Assembly: GCF_022049065.2 (NCBI RefSeq)
Contig: NZ_CP095743.1
Coordinates: forward strand, 3,797,001 to 3,861,000
Direction of reading: 5' to 3'
Source: Niallia sp. Man26
GTDB taxonomy: Bacteria > Bacillota > Bacilli > Bacillales > Cytobacillaceae
Length of the DNA stretch: 64,000 bases
Shown here: piece after piece, positions 26,978 through 36,011 of the stretch
Layout of the letters: the number at the start of each line of letters is the position of its first letter
Position numbering within the stretch: the stretch's first letter is position 1
Notes under the pieces: generated by a model
What the model was told of the DNA's origin: nothing
The model's database searches: none
Seen by the model: the letters and a program-made list of their open reading frames with translations, nothing else
Position numbers and translations under genes: made by a program

Positions 26978-28903
26978 TTACTCAATATGTTGAAGCCCCT
27001 TCTGTAAATCAAGCATTTCGTTGCGCAGCTGAGCAAAGCCTGCAACAACAGGAAGTTGCTTTTGTGCCGGCACCATATTATTCTCAATAGACACTGCCAT
27101 TGTTTCCATGACATAAAGCCATTGAGCGAGCTCCTTCTCAGGAAAATCCTCTTTCTGCTCAGACTTTAAACATACAATTAAATAATGGCTAATCTGCTTT
27201 ATAGAGAAAATGACAGGCCATAATGCTTCCAGCCTACTTTTGTTTATAAACACTTCCCCTAATGCCGACTGGTAAACTGTCATTAAGTTTGTAAGATTTG
27301 TCTGCATTTTACTTCTCTCTTTGCTGTTTGCATATTCAAGCCCTCTGTTTTCAGCAAACAGTGCCACCAGTAATTGACTTTGGCTTCTGATTGTTTTGGC
27401 AATAAAGTGATTCAATAAATTTGAAGCTGATTTCCTGCCAATCAGCAGTGCCCCAGCAAGACCAATAAGACTTCCGATTAAAATATCAGTGGCTCTTACA
27501 ACTGCAAAATAGGAGTAATCAAACATTTGAGAAGAATATTCTGCCATAGTCAGAGCTGAAGCTGTAAAGAATATGGCAGCTAATCCATAATTACGAACAA
27601 TAAACAGTTCTGTTAAAAAGGTCAGACAGAGGATAAGAAGAGCAACTATATAGCCATTATGGACCGTCAAGAGAATACTTCCTGCAATAAACAGACCAAG
27701 GACTGTTCCAATCATTCTTTGGACTGCGCGATGAAATGTCGCAATTATTGTTGGACCTGACATGACTGCTGCACAGGACAGTGGAATCCAATAAGCTCTT
27801 TCAAAAGGAAAAGCATAAGCAATAAGCGCTGCTATCATCAAGACTGCTCCATATTTTATGGAGGATAGAAATACAATAGAGTTCTTATCAAAGGCTCCTA
27901 AAAGTACTGTCCTTAAAGGTGGTTTCACTAGCTTTACGTCATGCTGTAACTTTTCAACTGTTCGATTAAGGATACTATTGGCCTCATTAATTTTATGTAC
28001 TAATTCCTCGAACTCTTGATTCCTATAATCAGGAAAATCTAAATTATTGCTGCTTCTCCCAGAACCTATCATTGCGCAGATAGACTGCACCGCTGCACTA
28101 AATTCAGGTGGAATTTTAGTTTGTGTAGATATACTGGCAAGATGGGAATAAATTGCGTTGGCATGCTCATTTAATAGAAATAATTGATTCCACAATAATG
28201 TCGCCATCTTAGAAGAATAACCAGCAAACAGGACGGATTCCGCCTCGCTCAAAGCAGTAACAGCTTTATGCTTGGCATTATTAATACCACCTGTGCCGAC
28301 AGCTTCCATTAATTCTGCAAGTGCACTATAAACTTTTTTCACCGCCTTTATTTCAGGGTCATGAGGCTGAAAGAACCAGCCAAACATTGCGATAGCCCAC
28401 GATAAAGCACCTCCTAAAAATACAAAGCCTGCACGCATTAGAGCTAAAGACGGATCTACAGGCATGCCAGTTGCCATCGCAAAGCAAAGTACAAAAAACA
28501 GCGCAGATGGTCCGGTTATTTTCAGTGCACCAAAAGTAAAGACAGAAACGGCACCGATTATTCCCAGCATTAGCACAGACAAAGCTTGATATGGTGCTAA
28601 TATGGTACCAATAAACACGGAAAATGTGATTCCTAACAGGGCAAAAAAGATTTTTTTTGCTCGCTGGACATATGGAATATCAAATACATATAAATAGGTG
28701 AATCCCCCTATTCCTGCCAGTAAACCATATTCAAAGCTGCCGAAAAGGACACCAATGAATACAGGCAAAGAAGCGGCCAAGCCGGCACAAAAAGCCTTCA
28801 GCCATGGAAATGGGTTTTTGCTCACCTTAAAGGATTGTTTAAAAACTGCAAACACCTTCTGAAAATAGATTTTAGAAGAAACTTTTTCATCAGAATTATT
28901 CAT
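26978..28903 (-). CDS. FUSC family membrane protein (YvaC-like, aromatic acid exporter fold)
   Basis: 641-aa protein with two membrane blocks of about six helices each (roughly residues 35-180 and 345-475) and cytoplasmic helical domains between and after them. This is the fusaric-acid-resistance/YccS/AaeB architecture. Motifs in the second half include YWIPLSCAAVMSG and GTVLGLFIAGSILL. Family members export aromatic acids, but no partner subunits are nearby and the substrate is unknown. The ATG is preceded by AAAGGAG. Confidence 0.85.
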   Translation of the reverse strand: MNNSDEKVSSKIYFQKVFAVFKQSFKVSKNPFPWLKAFCAGLAASLPVFIGVLFGSFEYGLLAGIGGFTYLYVFDIPYVQRAKKIFFALLGITFSVFIGTILAPYQALSVLMLGIIGAVSVFTFGALKITGPSALFFVLCFAMATGMPVDPSLALMRAGFVFLGGALSWAIAMFGWFFQPHDPEIKAVKKVYSALAELMEAVGTGGINNAKHKAVTALSEAESVLFAGYSSKMATLLWNQLFLLNEHANAIYSHLASISTQTKIPPEFSAAVQSICAMIGSGRSSNNLDFPDYRNQEFEELVHKINEANSILNRTVEKLQHDVKLVKPPLRTVLLGAFDKNSIVFLSSIKYGAVLMIAALIAYAFPFERAYWIPLSCAAVMSGPTIIATFHRAVQRMIGTVLGLFIAGSILLTVHNGYIVALLILCLTFLTELFIVRNYGLAAIFFTASALTMAEYSSQMFDYSYFAVVRATDILIGSLIGLAGALLIGRKSASNLLNHFIAKTIRSQSQLLVALFAENRGLEYANSKERSKMQTNLTNLMTVYQSALGEVFINKSRLEALWPVIFSIKQISHYLIVCLKSEQKEDFPEKELAQWLYVMETMAVSIENNMVPAQKQLPVVAGFAQLRNEMLDLQKGLQHIE

Positions 28904-29062
28904 TTTTGCAAAACTCCTTTGTGTAAAAATACATATAGAAAGGATTATTAGAGGATTAAAGAGGTTATATTTAGTGTATCATAATGAGCGGCGAGCATAT
29001 GGGTGAAAGCTTTGTGCCATGAGCTTAGTATTCCTTTTAACAGGAACGATATTCCAAAATAA

Positions 29063-29105
29063 TAAGGAAAGACCACTTCAAAATGAAGAGGTCTTTCCTT
29101 ATTTT
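29063..29105 (-). terminator. Terminator of the PspA operon
   Basis: Long stem AAGGAAAGACC...GGTCTTTCCTT with an inner ACTTCA/TGAAG helix, overlapping the stop region of the pspA-like gene. Confidence 0.85.
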
Positions 29106-29757
29106 ATGCCTTTAATTTCGCTAGTTCTTTTGAAACTTCCTCATCACTGACATTTGTGAAGCTTGTTGCAGCAAAGCTGTTAAGCGGAGCTTTTGTAAAG
29201 CCTCCTGCTTGTACTTCCGCTTCCATAAACAGGATTTTCTCCTCCGCTCTTGTAATGCCTCTAACTACATTGTCTGCGTTAAAGGAACTTGACACCTGTT
29301 GGATTTGCTTAATTGATTTTGCCACATTTGCACGGGATGCCAGCAGAATCTTTTTATGCTGAAGCTCATTATATGTTACTTGCAGTTCATTGTACTTGTC
29401 TTTGAGGATAATTGTTTGCTCCTTTATTGCTTCTAGCTGCTGCTCATACACACTAAGCTGGTGCTCATGGTTGATTTTTTCCTGTACAGCAAGCCTCGCA
29501 ATCCCTTCCTCTCCCTTTTCAAGAGCAAGCTTAGCTTGATGTGTTCGTTTTTCTATTAACTCTTTCGTTTGTCCAATTAGTGCTGCTTGTTTATTTTCTA
29601 CGAATATTTGGCGGGATAGTGCTGCTTGCGCCTTGCCAAGCTCCTGCTCCATTTCCCTCGTATATTCATTTAACATTGCTATTGGATCTTCCATATTATC
29701 CAGCAATCCGTTAATATCAGCACTTGCCATTGTTTTTATTCTTTTAAAAATACCCAT
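29104..29757 (-). CDS. PspA/IM30 family membrane-stress protein
   Basis: 218-aa, almost wholly helical and coiled-coil protein of the PspA/LiaH/Vipp1 (bacterial ESCRT-III) family. The start is MGIFKRIKTMASADINGLLDNMEDP, with the typical amphipathic first helix. Its role is to bind and stabilise the inner membrane under envelope stress. The RBS AGGAGAG lies inside the end of the upstream gene, whose stop is 1 nt from this start, so translation is probably coupled. ATG 29757 is preferred to the upstream in-frame start at 29802. The sequence does not clearly separate PspA from LiaH. Confidence 0.88.
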   Translation of the reverse strand: MGIFKRIKTMASADINGLLDNMEDPIAMLNEYTREMEQELGKAQAALSRQIFVENKQAALIGQTKELIEKRTHQAKLALEKGEEGIARLAVQEKINHEHQLSVYEQQLEAIKEQTIILKDKYNELQVTYNELQHKKILLASRANVAKSIKQIQQVSSSFNADNVVRGITRAEEKILFMEAEVQAGGFTKAPLNSFAATSFTNVSDEEVSKELAKLKA

Positions 29758-29758
29758 T

Positions 29759-30166
29759 TTATAGTCTCTCCTTTGAGTTTGTGTTATTTTTTTCCCATTC
29801 ATCTAAGATAGAAGCATTATTAACGTTCACTGACGGTTTAGGTGTACTCATAGCTGATGTATTAATGAAGTGCTCAACAGATGATGATTGTGATTTCTTT
29901 TTGAAAAGTTTAATCACAAATGTGATCACTGCAGCTGCTATGATTACGAAGAATAAAATGCCCAGCCAAGAAAAACTCGGTTCATGGTGGAAACCACCCA
30001 TCATTTGGCCATGACCAAACCCGCCTTGTCTCATGCCTCCGCCGAATCCATAACCGTGTGCAAGTGCGGCGGCCCCTCCAATCAGATTTTTGATGATGCT
30101 AATTGCCAATAGGATGGAGGCAATTAACACACCCCAGAAAATACTTTTTTTAACTCTAGCATTCAT
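29759..30166 (-). CDS. Small membrane protein with Gly/His/Met-rich segment, PspA partner
   Basis: 135-aa protein with two predicted helices (about residues 9-35 and 68-90). Between them is a loop rich in Gly, His, Gln and Met (GYGFGGGMRQGGFGHGQMMGG then FHHEP), and after them a polar C-terminal tail. It is translated directly ahead of the PspA-like gene. By position it may anchor or regulate PspA, as small membrane partners do in liaIH and psp operons; that is inference. The Gly/His/Met loop suggests possible metal binding. Not recognised as a named family. Confidence 0.75.
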   Translation of the reverse strand: MNARVKKSIFWGVLIASILLAISIIKNLIGGAAALAHGYGFGGGMRQGGFGHGQMMGGFHHEPSFSWLGILFFVIIAAAVITFVIKLFKKKSQSSSVEHFINTSAMSTPKPSVNVNNASILDEWEKNNTNSKERL

Positions 30167-30375
30167 TGTTTTCTTTCCACCTTTCCTGTTGATAGTTTGT
30201 AGTTTAATAGTCTTTGGTGAAAAGTCGGTGAAAGCAAAAAAGAATGTAAAAGTTTTTTCCGTTGATAGACAGGAGCAACGAGCTACTATTTAAAAATAAT
30301 TATTTTTACCGATATATTACATGTAAATAATTCCTAATAGTTCGGACACATTTAATTTTCACAGGGGTGGTATAC

Positions 30376-31674
30376 ATGAATATTTTTGCAAAAAAACAAA
30401 AAGCAAGCAGTTTAAGAGAGGCTGCTGAGCAGGAACGGGACAATGTTTTAATAGATATAAAAAAAGAAGCTAATCTTCTTAAGCAGCTGGAAGTAATTAA
30501 TCTCACATTAGACGATTTAGCAGTAGCAAGAGTACTGCAGCCCTTCATTCGAGAAAATATTGAGGCCATCTATAATCCTATTTATCATCATGCTAATCCA
30601 GGCATACGCAAGGTAGTGGACATGACTTCAATCGGTGTAGACTTGGCTGGATGTCAAGAATATGTAATTGGCTTTTTTGATGGAATCATAGATGACCAAT
30701 TCGCAGAACGAAGAATGAACATCTCAAAATATTATTTAGCGGTAGGTGTAGAGGCTCGTTGGTATCTTTGTACAAATGCTGTCTTTGTTAGCACCATTCT
30801 TGACCTTCTAAAGGAAGTTTATAAAGATGATGTAGACAGCCTTATCTTAGCTGCTAATGTCACTACAAAAATTTATAATCTGGAGCTGCAGCTGTGCCTT
30901 TCTTATCTACAAGAGCTGCAAAACGAAGCTTCTGCGAAGAAGGAAATGGAAGCAAAGCAGCAAGTAAAAGAAACAATTGGGTCTATTACAGAGGAGCTTG
31001 CAGCAATGTCAGAGGAAGTTGGCGCATCTGTTGCCGATGTGGTTGTCCGCTCTGAAAACATGAAAACAGAACTGGATGAAGGCTTGAAATCCTCTATCAT
31101 TACATCCGAATCTTCTATAAAAGGAAGAAAGCAGCTCGATCAAGTTATAGAAGAAACGGTGGCATTGAAAGATAGTGTCAATGAAATTAAGACTAGTGTA
31201 GGTTCACTTGAAGCTAACTCAAGGGAAATTGGTGATATCGTGGCCGTAATTACATCCATTGCAGAGCAAACAAATCTTCTTGCTCTAAATGCTGCCATAG
31301 AAGCTGCAAGAGCTGGGGAACATGGAAAAGGATTTTCTGTCGTAGCAGCAGAGGTAAGAAAACTTGCTGAGCAGACTAAATTATCTTCAAGCAATATTAC
31401 TAATTTAGTTCTTTCTACTACAAAGCAGATTGAAGATGTGGTGAAACAAATAAATGAAGTAAACTCTAAAACCTTATCAGCCAATCAGAATGTTCAAGAG
31501 ACAGTGAACAGCTTTGATGAAATTCTGTCAGCAAGCATCGTAAGCACCGAAAAAAATGAGCAAAACAATAAAGAAATGAGTAATTTCTCTAATATTTTAA
31601 AAGAAATTGGCGAAGCCGGCTCTAAAGTAGCTGAACTGGCAGATGATTTAAACCAGACAATGCAAGGGTATTAA
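30376..31674 (+). CDS. HemAT-like globin-coupled chemoreceptor with Tyr at the proximal heme position
   Basis: 432-aa soluble receptor. The N-terminal protoglobin-like domain (about residues 25-185) is joined to an MCP signalling domain with the tip [25 protein letters not shown]. Length and layout match HemAT of B. subtilis (432 aa). In HemAT the proximal ligand lies in IASIHLRIG...KWY; the aligned segment here is [10 protein letters not shown]...RWY, so His is replaced by Tyr (codon 30733-30735). The domain may be heme-free, Tyr-ligated or otherwise altered. The start ATG 30376 has AGGGGTGG before it; an in-frame GTG at 30367 overlaps the RBS. Confidence 0.9.
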   Translation: MNIFAKKQKASSLREAAEQERDNVLIDIKKEANLLKQLEVINLTLDDLAVARVLQPFIRENIEAIYNPIYHHANPGIRKVVDMTSIGVDLAGCQEYVIGFFDGIIDDQFAERRMNISKYYLAVGVEARWYLCTNAVFVSTILDLLKEVYKDDVDSLILAANVTTKIYNLELQLCLSYLQELQNEASAKKEMEAKQQVKETIGSITEELAAMSEEVGASVADVVVRSENMKTELDEGLKSSIITSESSIKGRKQLDQVIEETVALKDSVNEIKTSVGSLEANSREIGDIVAVITSIAEQTNLLALNAAIEAARAGEHGKGFSVVAAEVRKLAEQTKLSSSNITNLVLSTTKQIEDVVKQINEVNSKTLSANQNVQETVNSFDEILSASIVSTEKNEQNNKEMSNFSNILKEIGEAGSKVAELADDLNQTMQGY

Positions 31675-31702
31675 TCTATATAAACAAAAGGAATAAATCA
31701 GC

Positions 31703-31733
31703 AGACGAATAATTGACTTTTATTCGTCTTTTC
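31703..31733 (+). terminator. Terminator of the globin sensor gene
   Basis: AGACGAATAA/TTATTCGTCT stem with a 7-nt loop, followed by TTTCCCTTT. Confidence 0.75.
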
Positions 31734-31740
31734 CCTTTCT

Positions 31741-32163
31741 CTAAGCTTGTGCGTCATTCAGCTTCTCAAATATCTTTAACATCTGTAATCGTTCTTCTTC
31801 TGTCAGTTTTTCAAACAAGTTTCGGCGGAGCATTTGCCCTTCTTGGTGGGCTTTAACTACTATCTCACTGCCTTTATCTGTAATTCCTAAATAAATGATT
31901 CGGCGATCCGTTTCATCTACAATTCTTATGGCCAATCCTTTGTGCACTAGTTTTTCTGATAAATGTGTCAAGGTGGGCGGAGTCAAACCTAGAGCCTTCG
32001 CAATATCAGATGGACGGCTATTTCCCTTTTTCTCCAGATGGCTGAGAACAAGAATATGGGATATGCCAAGATCCTCATTAAACATTTTATTCCACTGAAT
32101 GATTAAATTATTTGTAACCTTGTCCATGTTATGAATAATCTCGAAAATAGTTTGTTCTTCCAT
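31741..32163 (-). CDS. MarR family transcriptional regulator
   Basis: 140-aa winged-helix repressor. The DNA-binding part reads GNSRPSDIAKALGLTPPTLTHLSEKLVHKGLAIR, followed by the wing DETDRRIIYLGIT. It lies just downstream of an SDR gene on the same strand, with a terminator between them. Three copies of a MarR-size palindrome lie in front of the SDR gene, so this protein is the obvious candidate regulator. The start is ATG 32163, with a TTG 3 nt upstream. Confidence 0.9.
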   Translation of the reverse strand: MEEQTIFEIIHNMDKVTNNLIIQWNKMFNEDLGISHILVLSHLEKKGNSRPSDIAKALGLTPPTLTHLSEKLVHKGLAIRIVDETDRRIIYLGITDKGSEIVVKAHQEGQMLRRNLFEKLTEEERLQMLKIFEKLNDAQA

Positions 32164-32194
32164 CAATCATATCCCTGCTTTCGATAAGTGTAAA

Positions 32195-32218
32195 AGCTCC
32201 TGAATTTATTCAGGAGCT
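32195..32218 (-). terminator. Stem-loop between SDR and marR genes
   Basis: AGCTCCTGAA/TTCAGGAGCT stem with a 4-nt loop, followed on the minus strand by UUUUA. Termination may be partial, allowing readthrough into the MarR gene. Confidence 0.75.
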
Positions 32219-32234
32219 CTCTTATCATACATTA

Positions 32235-32969
32235 CTACTGAGCTGAGAATCCACCGTCAATCACTAATTCTGCACCTGTAATGTAATCCGAGTCGTCTGA
32301 GGCAAAGAACAATGCGGCTTTCGCGATATCGTTAGGCTGTCCCAGCCGTTGAAGAGGTGTTGCCTGGATTAATCGGTCAAGCAATTCTCTAGAAGTGCTC
32401 AAGGACTGTGTCATTGGTGTTTCAATGATGCCCGGAAAAAGTGCATTTACACGTACACCATCATGTCCAAAGGTTGTAGCCGCTGCTTTAGAGAAAGCAC
32501 GAACTGCCCCTTTAGATGCAGAATAATGATTAAAGCCTTGACCAATTTGAGCTGTATAGGATGAGATATTGATAATAGAACCTTTCTTTTGAGCTGCCAT
32601 GTATGGAGCAACATGCTTAATCCCTGCAAAAGGACCATATCCATTAATGGAAAGCATTTTATGCCAGTCTTCAAAATTAATATCCTTATACATTTTTTCA
32701 GAAGAAATACCCGCATTATTTACGAGAATATCAATCTTTCCAAACTTGGTTATCACTTCTTTCACCAACGCTTGCCAATTTTCATCGGAAGCTACATTTA
32801 ATTTCAGCCCATACACATTTTCCTTTTGGCTTACCTTTTCTAGTGCTGCCTCATTAATATCTGCAGCAATTACCACCGCACCTTCTTGCTGGAATAAATC
32901 GACCATGCATTCACCAATGCCTGATGCTCCACCAGTGATGATTGCTACTTTATTTTCTAATCTTCCCAT
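32235..32969 (-). CDS. Short-chain dehydrogenase/reductase under probable MarR control
   Basis: 244-aa classical SDR with TGGASGIGE, NNAG, catalytic Ser and YSASK, and the C-terminal GAELVIDGGFSAQ. The substrate is unknown. The start is taken as ATG 32969; an in-frame GTG at 32981 lies inside the AGGAGTG ribosome binding site. The upstream region holds three palindromic operator copies, which predicts induction by a small molecule sensed by the MarR protein encoded next to it. Confidence 0.92.
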   Translation of the reverse strand: MGRLENKVAIITGGASGIGECMVDLFQQEGAVVIAADINEAALEKVSQKENVYGLKLNVASDENWQALVKEVITKFGKIDILVNNAGISSEKMYKDINFEDWHKMLSINGYGPFAGIKHVAPYMAAQKKGSIINISSYTAQIGQGFNHYSASKGAVRAFSKAAATTFGHDGVRVNALFPGIIETPMTQSLSTSRELLDRLIQATPLQRLGQPNDIAKAALFFASDDSDYITGAELVIDGGFSAQ

Positions 32970-33001
32970 CTTTATATACACTCCTAACTGTCATTCGTTT
33001 T

Positions 33002-33103
33002 TTATTTAGACATCTAAATATTATTTCTAATCTTCTTTAACAGCGGAGATTAACTGCCTCCGTATTATTATTTAGATATCTAAATAATAGACATCTAAAT
33101 AAT
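33002..33103. promoter_or_regulatory. Three palindromic operators, core TTTAGAYATCTAAA
   Basis: The copy at 33067-33088 is a perfect 22-bp palindrome centred on TTTAGATATCTAAA. The copies at 33002-33022 and 33086-33103 carry TAGACATCTAAA variants with partial symmetry. The second and third overlap slightly. The size and symmetry suit a MarR dimer, and the sites lie 33-134 bp before the SDR start codon. Confidence 0.75.
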
Positions 33104-33155
33104 AACAGAATGACTTTTCTTCAGCAATTAATTTAAACTAGCCAAATAAAATGAA

Positions 33156-33185
33156 GAGAGCCTGCTTAAATGAATGCAGGCTCTC
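33156..33185 (-). terminator. Terminator of cstA
   Basis: GAGAGCCTGC/GCAGGCTCTC stem with a 10-nt loop, followed on the minus strand by UUCAUUUUA. Confidence 0.85.
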
Positions 33186-33192
33186 CTCTAAA

Positions 33193-34998
33193 TTAAGCAG
33201 AAAGGTATTTATCTCCTCTTAAACTTGGAGTCTTCCAAATTTCCACCCACTTCTTAATGGCTGCCACTACAATTATAATTCCGAGAATAAGCATAATAAT
33301 CGACAAAACACCGTTGACGACATTATAACCAGCCGCTTCTGGATTCAAATAGACATTAGTAATCATCCAGTAGCCTGCCACATTTACTGTAGCAAAAAGA
33401 TAAGCAAGCGGGATAAGACATGTAAGCATATAAGAGCGTTTATCAGCTATTTTCAAGATAACAGTAGCTCCAACAATTAAGCCAATTGATGCCATCAGCT
33501 GGTTAGACACACCAAATAATGCCCAAACAGAACCGATATCCCCTGAATACAATAAGTACCCCCAAGCTACACATGCTAATGCACTGGCAAAGATATTTCC
33601 AGGCATCCAATCGACCCTTTTCAGCGGCTTATAAACTTCACCGAAAAAGTCTTGAATTAAATAGCGGGCCACACGAGTACCAGCATCAATAGCGGTTAAA
33701 ATGAATACCGCTTCAAACATAATAACAAATTGGAAAAAGTGCGGTGCTAAATTATCAAACCAAGGAATGCTGGTGAAAATATAGGTCATTCCGACAGCTA
33801 ACGAAACAGCCCCTCCCGTTCTGCCTTCCAAATCCAGACCAATTTCCTGGCTCAATTCTGGCAAATGAACGGCAGACATTCCTAATGTTTTAAAAACCTC
33901 TGGTGTTGAGTTAATGGCAAAATAATCTCCTGGATGCAGGGAAACGGCTGCAATCAAAGCCATAATTGCTACTAAGCATTCAACAAGCATGCCGCCGAAC
34001 CCGACTATTTTTATATCCTGCCAGCGATCAAGCATTTTCGGAGTCGTTCCAGAACCTACGAAGGCATGGAAACCGGATATGGCACCACAAGCAATGGTGA
34101 TAGAAATAAACGGCCAAACAGGTCCTGCAATGATTGGACCGCCGCCGTGAATAAATTCAGTAAAGGCAGGCATTTGTACATCTGGATTTATAATGAACAC
34201 ACCGATAATTAAAGCGATAAAAACACCAATTTTCATAAAGCTGCTTAAATAATCCCTTGGAGCCAACAGCAGCCATACTGGCAGAGCAGCTGCAAAAAAA
34301 GCATAAATCGGCAGGATGATTGCCAATGTTTTTGAGTCGAATGTCAAGAACTCTCCTAATGCAGTCTCTTGGATAGAGGGACCGATAAAAACACCGATCA
34401 TAAGGAGAATAAAGCCCACTGTGCTGGCCAGCTTTAAATTTCCTGTCTTTTTATAAAATAAACCAACACCCATCGCAATCGGAATAGTGATACCTACTGC
34501 AAATGTTCCCCACGGATTTCTCTCAAGAGCATGAAGGACAACCATTGAAAGACCTGCCATCGTAATTGTAATAATGAACAGCATGGCAAGTCCTGTACAG
34601 AAGCCGGCAACTGGACCTAGCTCCTCTTTGGCAACCTCGGACAAAGACTTTCCTTGCTTACGCATGGAGGCCATAAGCACAACTGCATCATGAACCGCTC
34701 CCCCGATAACTGCCCCAATTAACAGCCAAAGCAGTCCTGGCAAGTAACCAAATTGAGCAGCCAAAATGGGACCAACAAGGGGGCCAGCTGCCGCAATTGC
34801 CGCAAAATGGTGCCCAAAGGTAACCCACTTATTTGTCGGCACATAATCCTTCCCATCATTGAGCTCATGAGCAGGAGTCTTTTTTCTTTCTTCCATTTCC
34901 TTTAGCTTCATTACCTTAACCGCCATGAAAGTACCATATAAACGATACGCAATCATTAAGAAACACATCGTCCCAATTACAATCGTAATTGCATTCAT
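33193..34998 (-). CDS. cstA: Carbon starvation protein A (CstA) transporter
   Basis: 601-aa integral membrane protein with about 16 helices. It has the CstA N-terminus (YRLYGTFMAVKVM, then GHHFAAIAAAGPLVGPILAAQFGYLPGLLW) and GAVHDAVVLMASMRKQGKS. Characterised relatives take up peptides or pyruvate when preferred carbon is exhausted. The ATG 34998 has AAGGAGG 10 nt upstream; a nearer ATG there is out of frame. The promoter is overlapped by a near-perfect cre site, so glucose repression through CcpA is expected. Confidence 0.96.
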   Translation of the reverse strand: MNAITIVIGTMCFLMIAYRLYGTFMAVKVMKLKEMEERKKTPAHELNDGKDYVPTNKWVTFGHHFAAIAAAGPLVGPILAAQFGYLPGLLWLLIGAVIGGAVHDAVVLMASMRKQGKSLSEVAKEELGPVAGFCTGLAMLFIITITMAGLSMVVLHALERNPWGTFAVGITIPIAMGVGLFYKKTGNLKLASTVGFILLMIGVFIGPSIQETALGEFLTFDSKTLAIILPIYAFFAAALPVWLLLAPRDYLSSFMKIGVFIALIIGVFIINPDVQMPAFTEFIHGGGPIIAGPVWPFISITIACGAISGFHAFVGSGTTPKMLDRWQDIKIVGFGGMLVECLVAIMALIAAVSLHPGDYFAINSTPEVFKTLGMSAVHLPELSQEIGLDLEGRTGGAVSLAVGMTYIFTSIPWFDNLAPHFFQFVIMFEAVFILTAIDAGTRVARYLIQDFFGEVYKPLKRVDWMPGNIFASALACVAWGYLLYSGDIGSVWALFGVSNQLMASIGLIVGATVILKIADKRSYMLTCLIPLAYLFATVNVAGYWMITNVYLNPEAAGYNVVNGVLSIIMLILGIIIVVAAIKKWVEIWKTPSLRGDKYLSA

Positions 34999-35050
34999 TT
35001 CATTTCAGCCTCCTTCAGTAATTATTGCTATTACATGTATATACTACCTT

Positions 35051-35079
35051 ATAGTAAACGTTTTCATTTTTTATTTCAA
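35051..35079 (-). promoter_or_regulatory. cstA promoter with overlapping CcpA cre site
   Basis: On the minus strand: -35 TTGAAA (35074-35079), a 17-nt spacer, -10 TACTAT (35051-35056). A cre match TGAAAACGTTTACT (35053-35066), one mismatch from the consensus, covers the -10 and half the spacer, an arrangement that blocks RNA polymerase when CcpA binds. Confidence 0.82.
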
Positions 35080-35151
35080 TATCGAGTATTGTCATATTTT
35101 AGGGATTAGGACAAACGGACTTAAGACTGCTAAGACAGAATAACTAATCAA

Positions 35152-35182
35152 CAAAAAAAGGCCCTTTTAAAGCGCCTTTTTT
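35152..35182 (-). terminator. Terminator of the PhnDEEC-phosphatase operon
   Basis: AAAAAAGGCGC...GGGCCTTTTTT imperfect stem with T-rich tail on the minus strand, 10 nt past the phosphatase stop codon. Confidence 0.75.
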
Positions 35183-35191
35183 CAGAAACTC

Positions 35192-35986
35192 TTATTCTAA
35201 CCATAGATTTTGCAGTGCTACTCGGTCTGCTGCAGTCAAGTTCAATTCCTTCTCAAAGTAAATGTCCATGTTTCCATAAGTATCCTCAATAACCGTAAAT
35301 ACTGCTTGTAAATATTCTTCTTTCGCCGCCATCATTACATCAAACAACAAGAGTTCTTCCTCTGTCAGCTGTCCAGACAGCTCTGCTTTGATTATTTCCT
35401 GGAATTCTCGCATGGTTTCGTTTGTAATTAAGTAATCCTCTATGATTGTTTCTTTAGGAACACCCAATGCTGATAAAATCAAAGCAGCTCCTACCCCAGT
35501 CCTGTCCTTGCCTGCTGCACAATGATGAACAATCCCTAGATTTTCAGGGTTTTGGATAACTTCGAACAATCTTTTGTAGGAAGAATTATTTAAGGTCATT
35601 TTTCCGTACATTTCAGCTAATCCAGTTATATTTATATTTTTAAATAATTCACTTTTTACTATATCCTCCATTGATTGAACAAGCCCCTGTACTTCTCCAG
35701 CAATTGCAGGAATTCTCTCGTTTATGATTCCCTCTATAACAGGATCTGGTTTGACGGAAGCTTCCCCATCATCACGATAATCAAATATATACTTTATTCC
35801 CAGTGTGCTGAAAATCTCTTTATCTCTTTCCGTCATTCCCGTCAATTCGGCTGAACGGTAAAACACTCCATATTTAACTGTTCTTCCATCCGTGGTTTTA
35901 TATCCACCCATATCGCGAAAATTGCGGATTCCTTCAAATGGAATAATTCTGCTTTTTGGACTTGCTGTTACTCCTTGTTTCTCCAT
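35192..35986 (-). CDS. Tyrosine-phosphatase-like phosphohydrolase (Y_phosphatase3 family)
   Basis: 264-aa Cys-dependent phosphatase. The P-loop is HHCAAGKDRTG, with catalytic Cys at about 156 and Arg at about 162 (C-x5-R). The N-terminal block GIRNFRDMGGYKTTDGR is typical of this family. Members dephosphorylate phosphotyrosine, phosphoinositides or small organophosphates. It is the last gene of a PhnDEEC-type ABC transporter operon, 25 nt after the ATPase gene. It may therefore act on the imported compound rather than on proteins; that is inference from position. Confidence 0.9.
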   Translation of the reverse strand: MEKQGVTASPKSRIIPFEGIRNFRDMGGYKTTDGRTVKYGVFYRSAELTGMTERDKEIFSTLGIKYIFDYRDDGEASVKPDPVIEGIINERIPAIAGEVQGLVQSMEDIVKSELFKNINITGLAEMYGKMTLNNSSYKRLFEVIQNPENLGIVHHCAAGKDRTGVGAALILSALGVPKETIIEDYLITNETMREFQEIIKAELSGQLTEEELLLFDVMMAAKEEYLQAVFTVIEDTYGNMDIYFEKELNLTAADRVALQNLWLE

Positions 35987-36011
35987 TTACAACTACACCC
36001 CTTCTTTTAGC

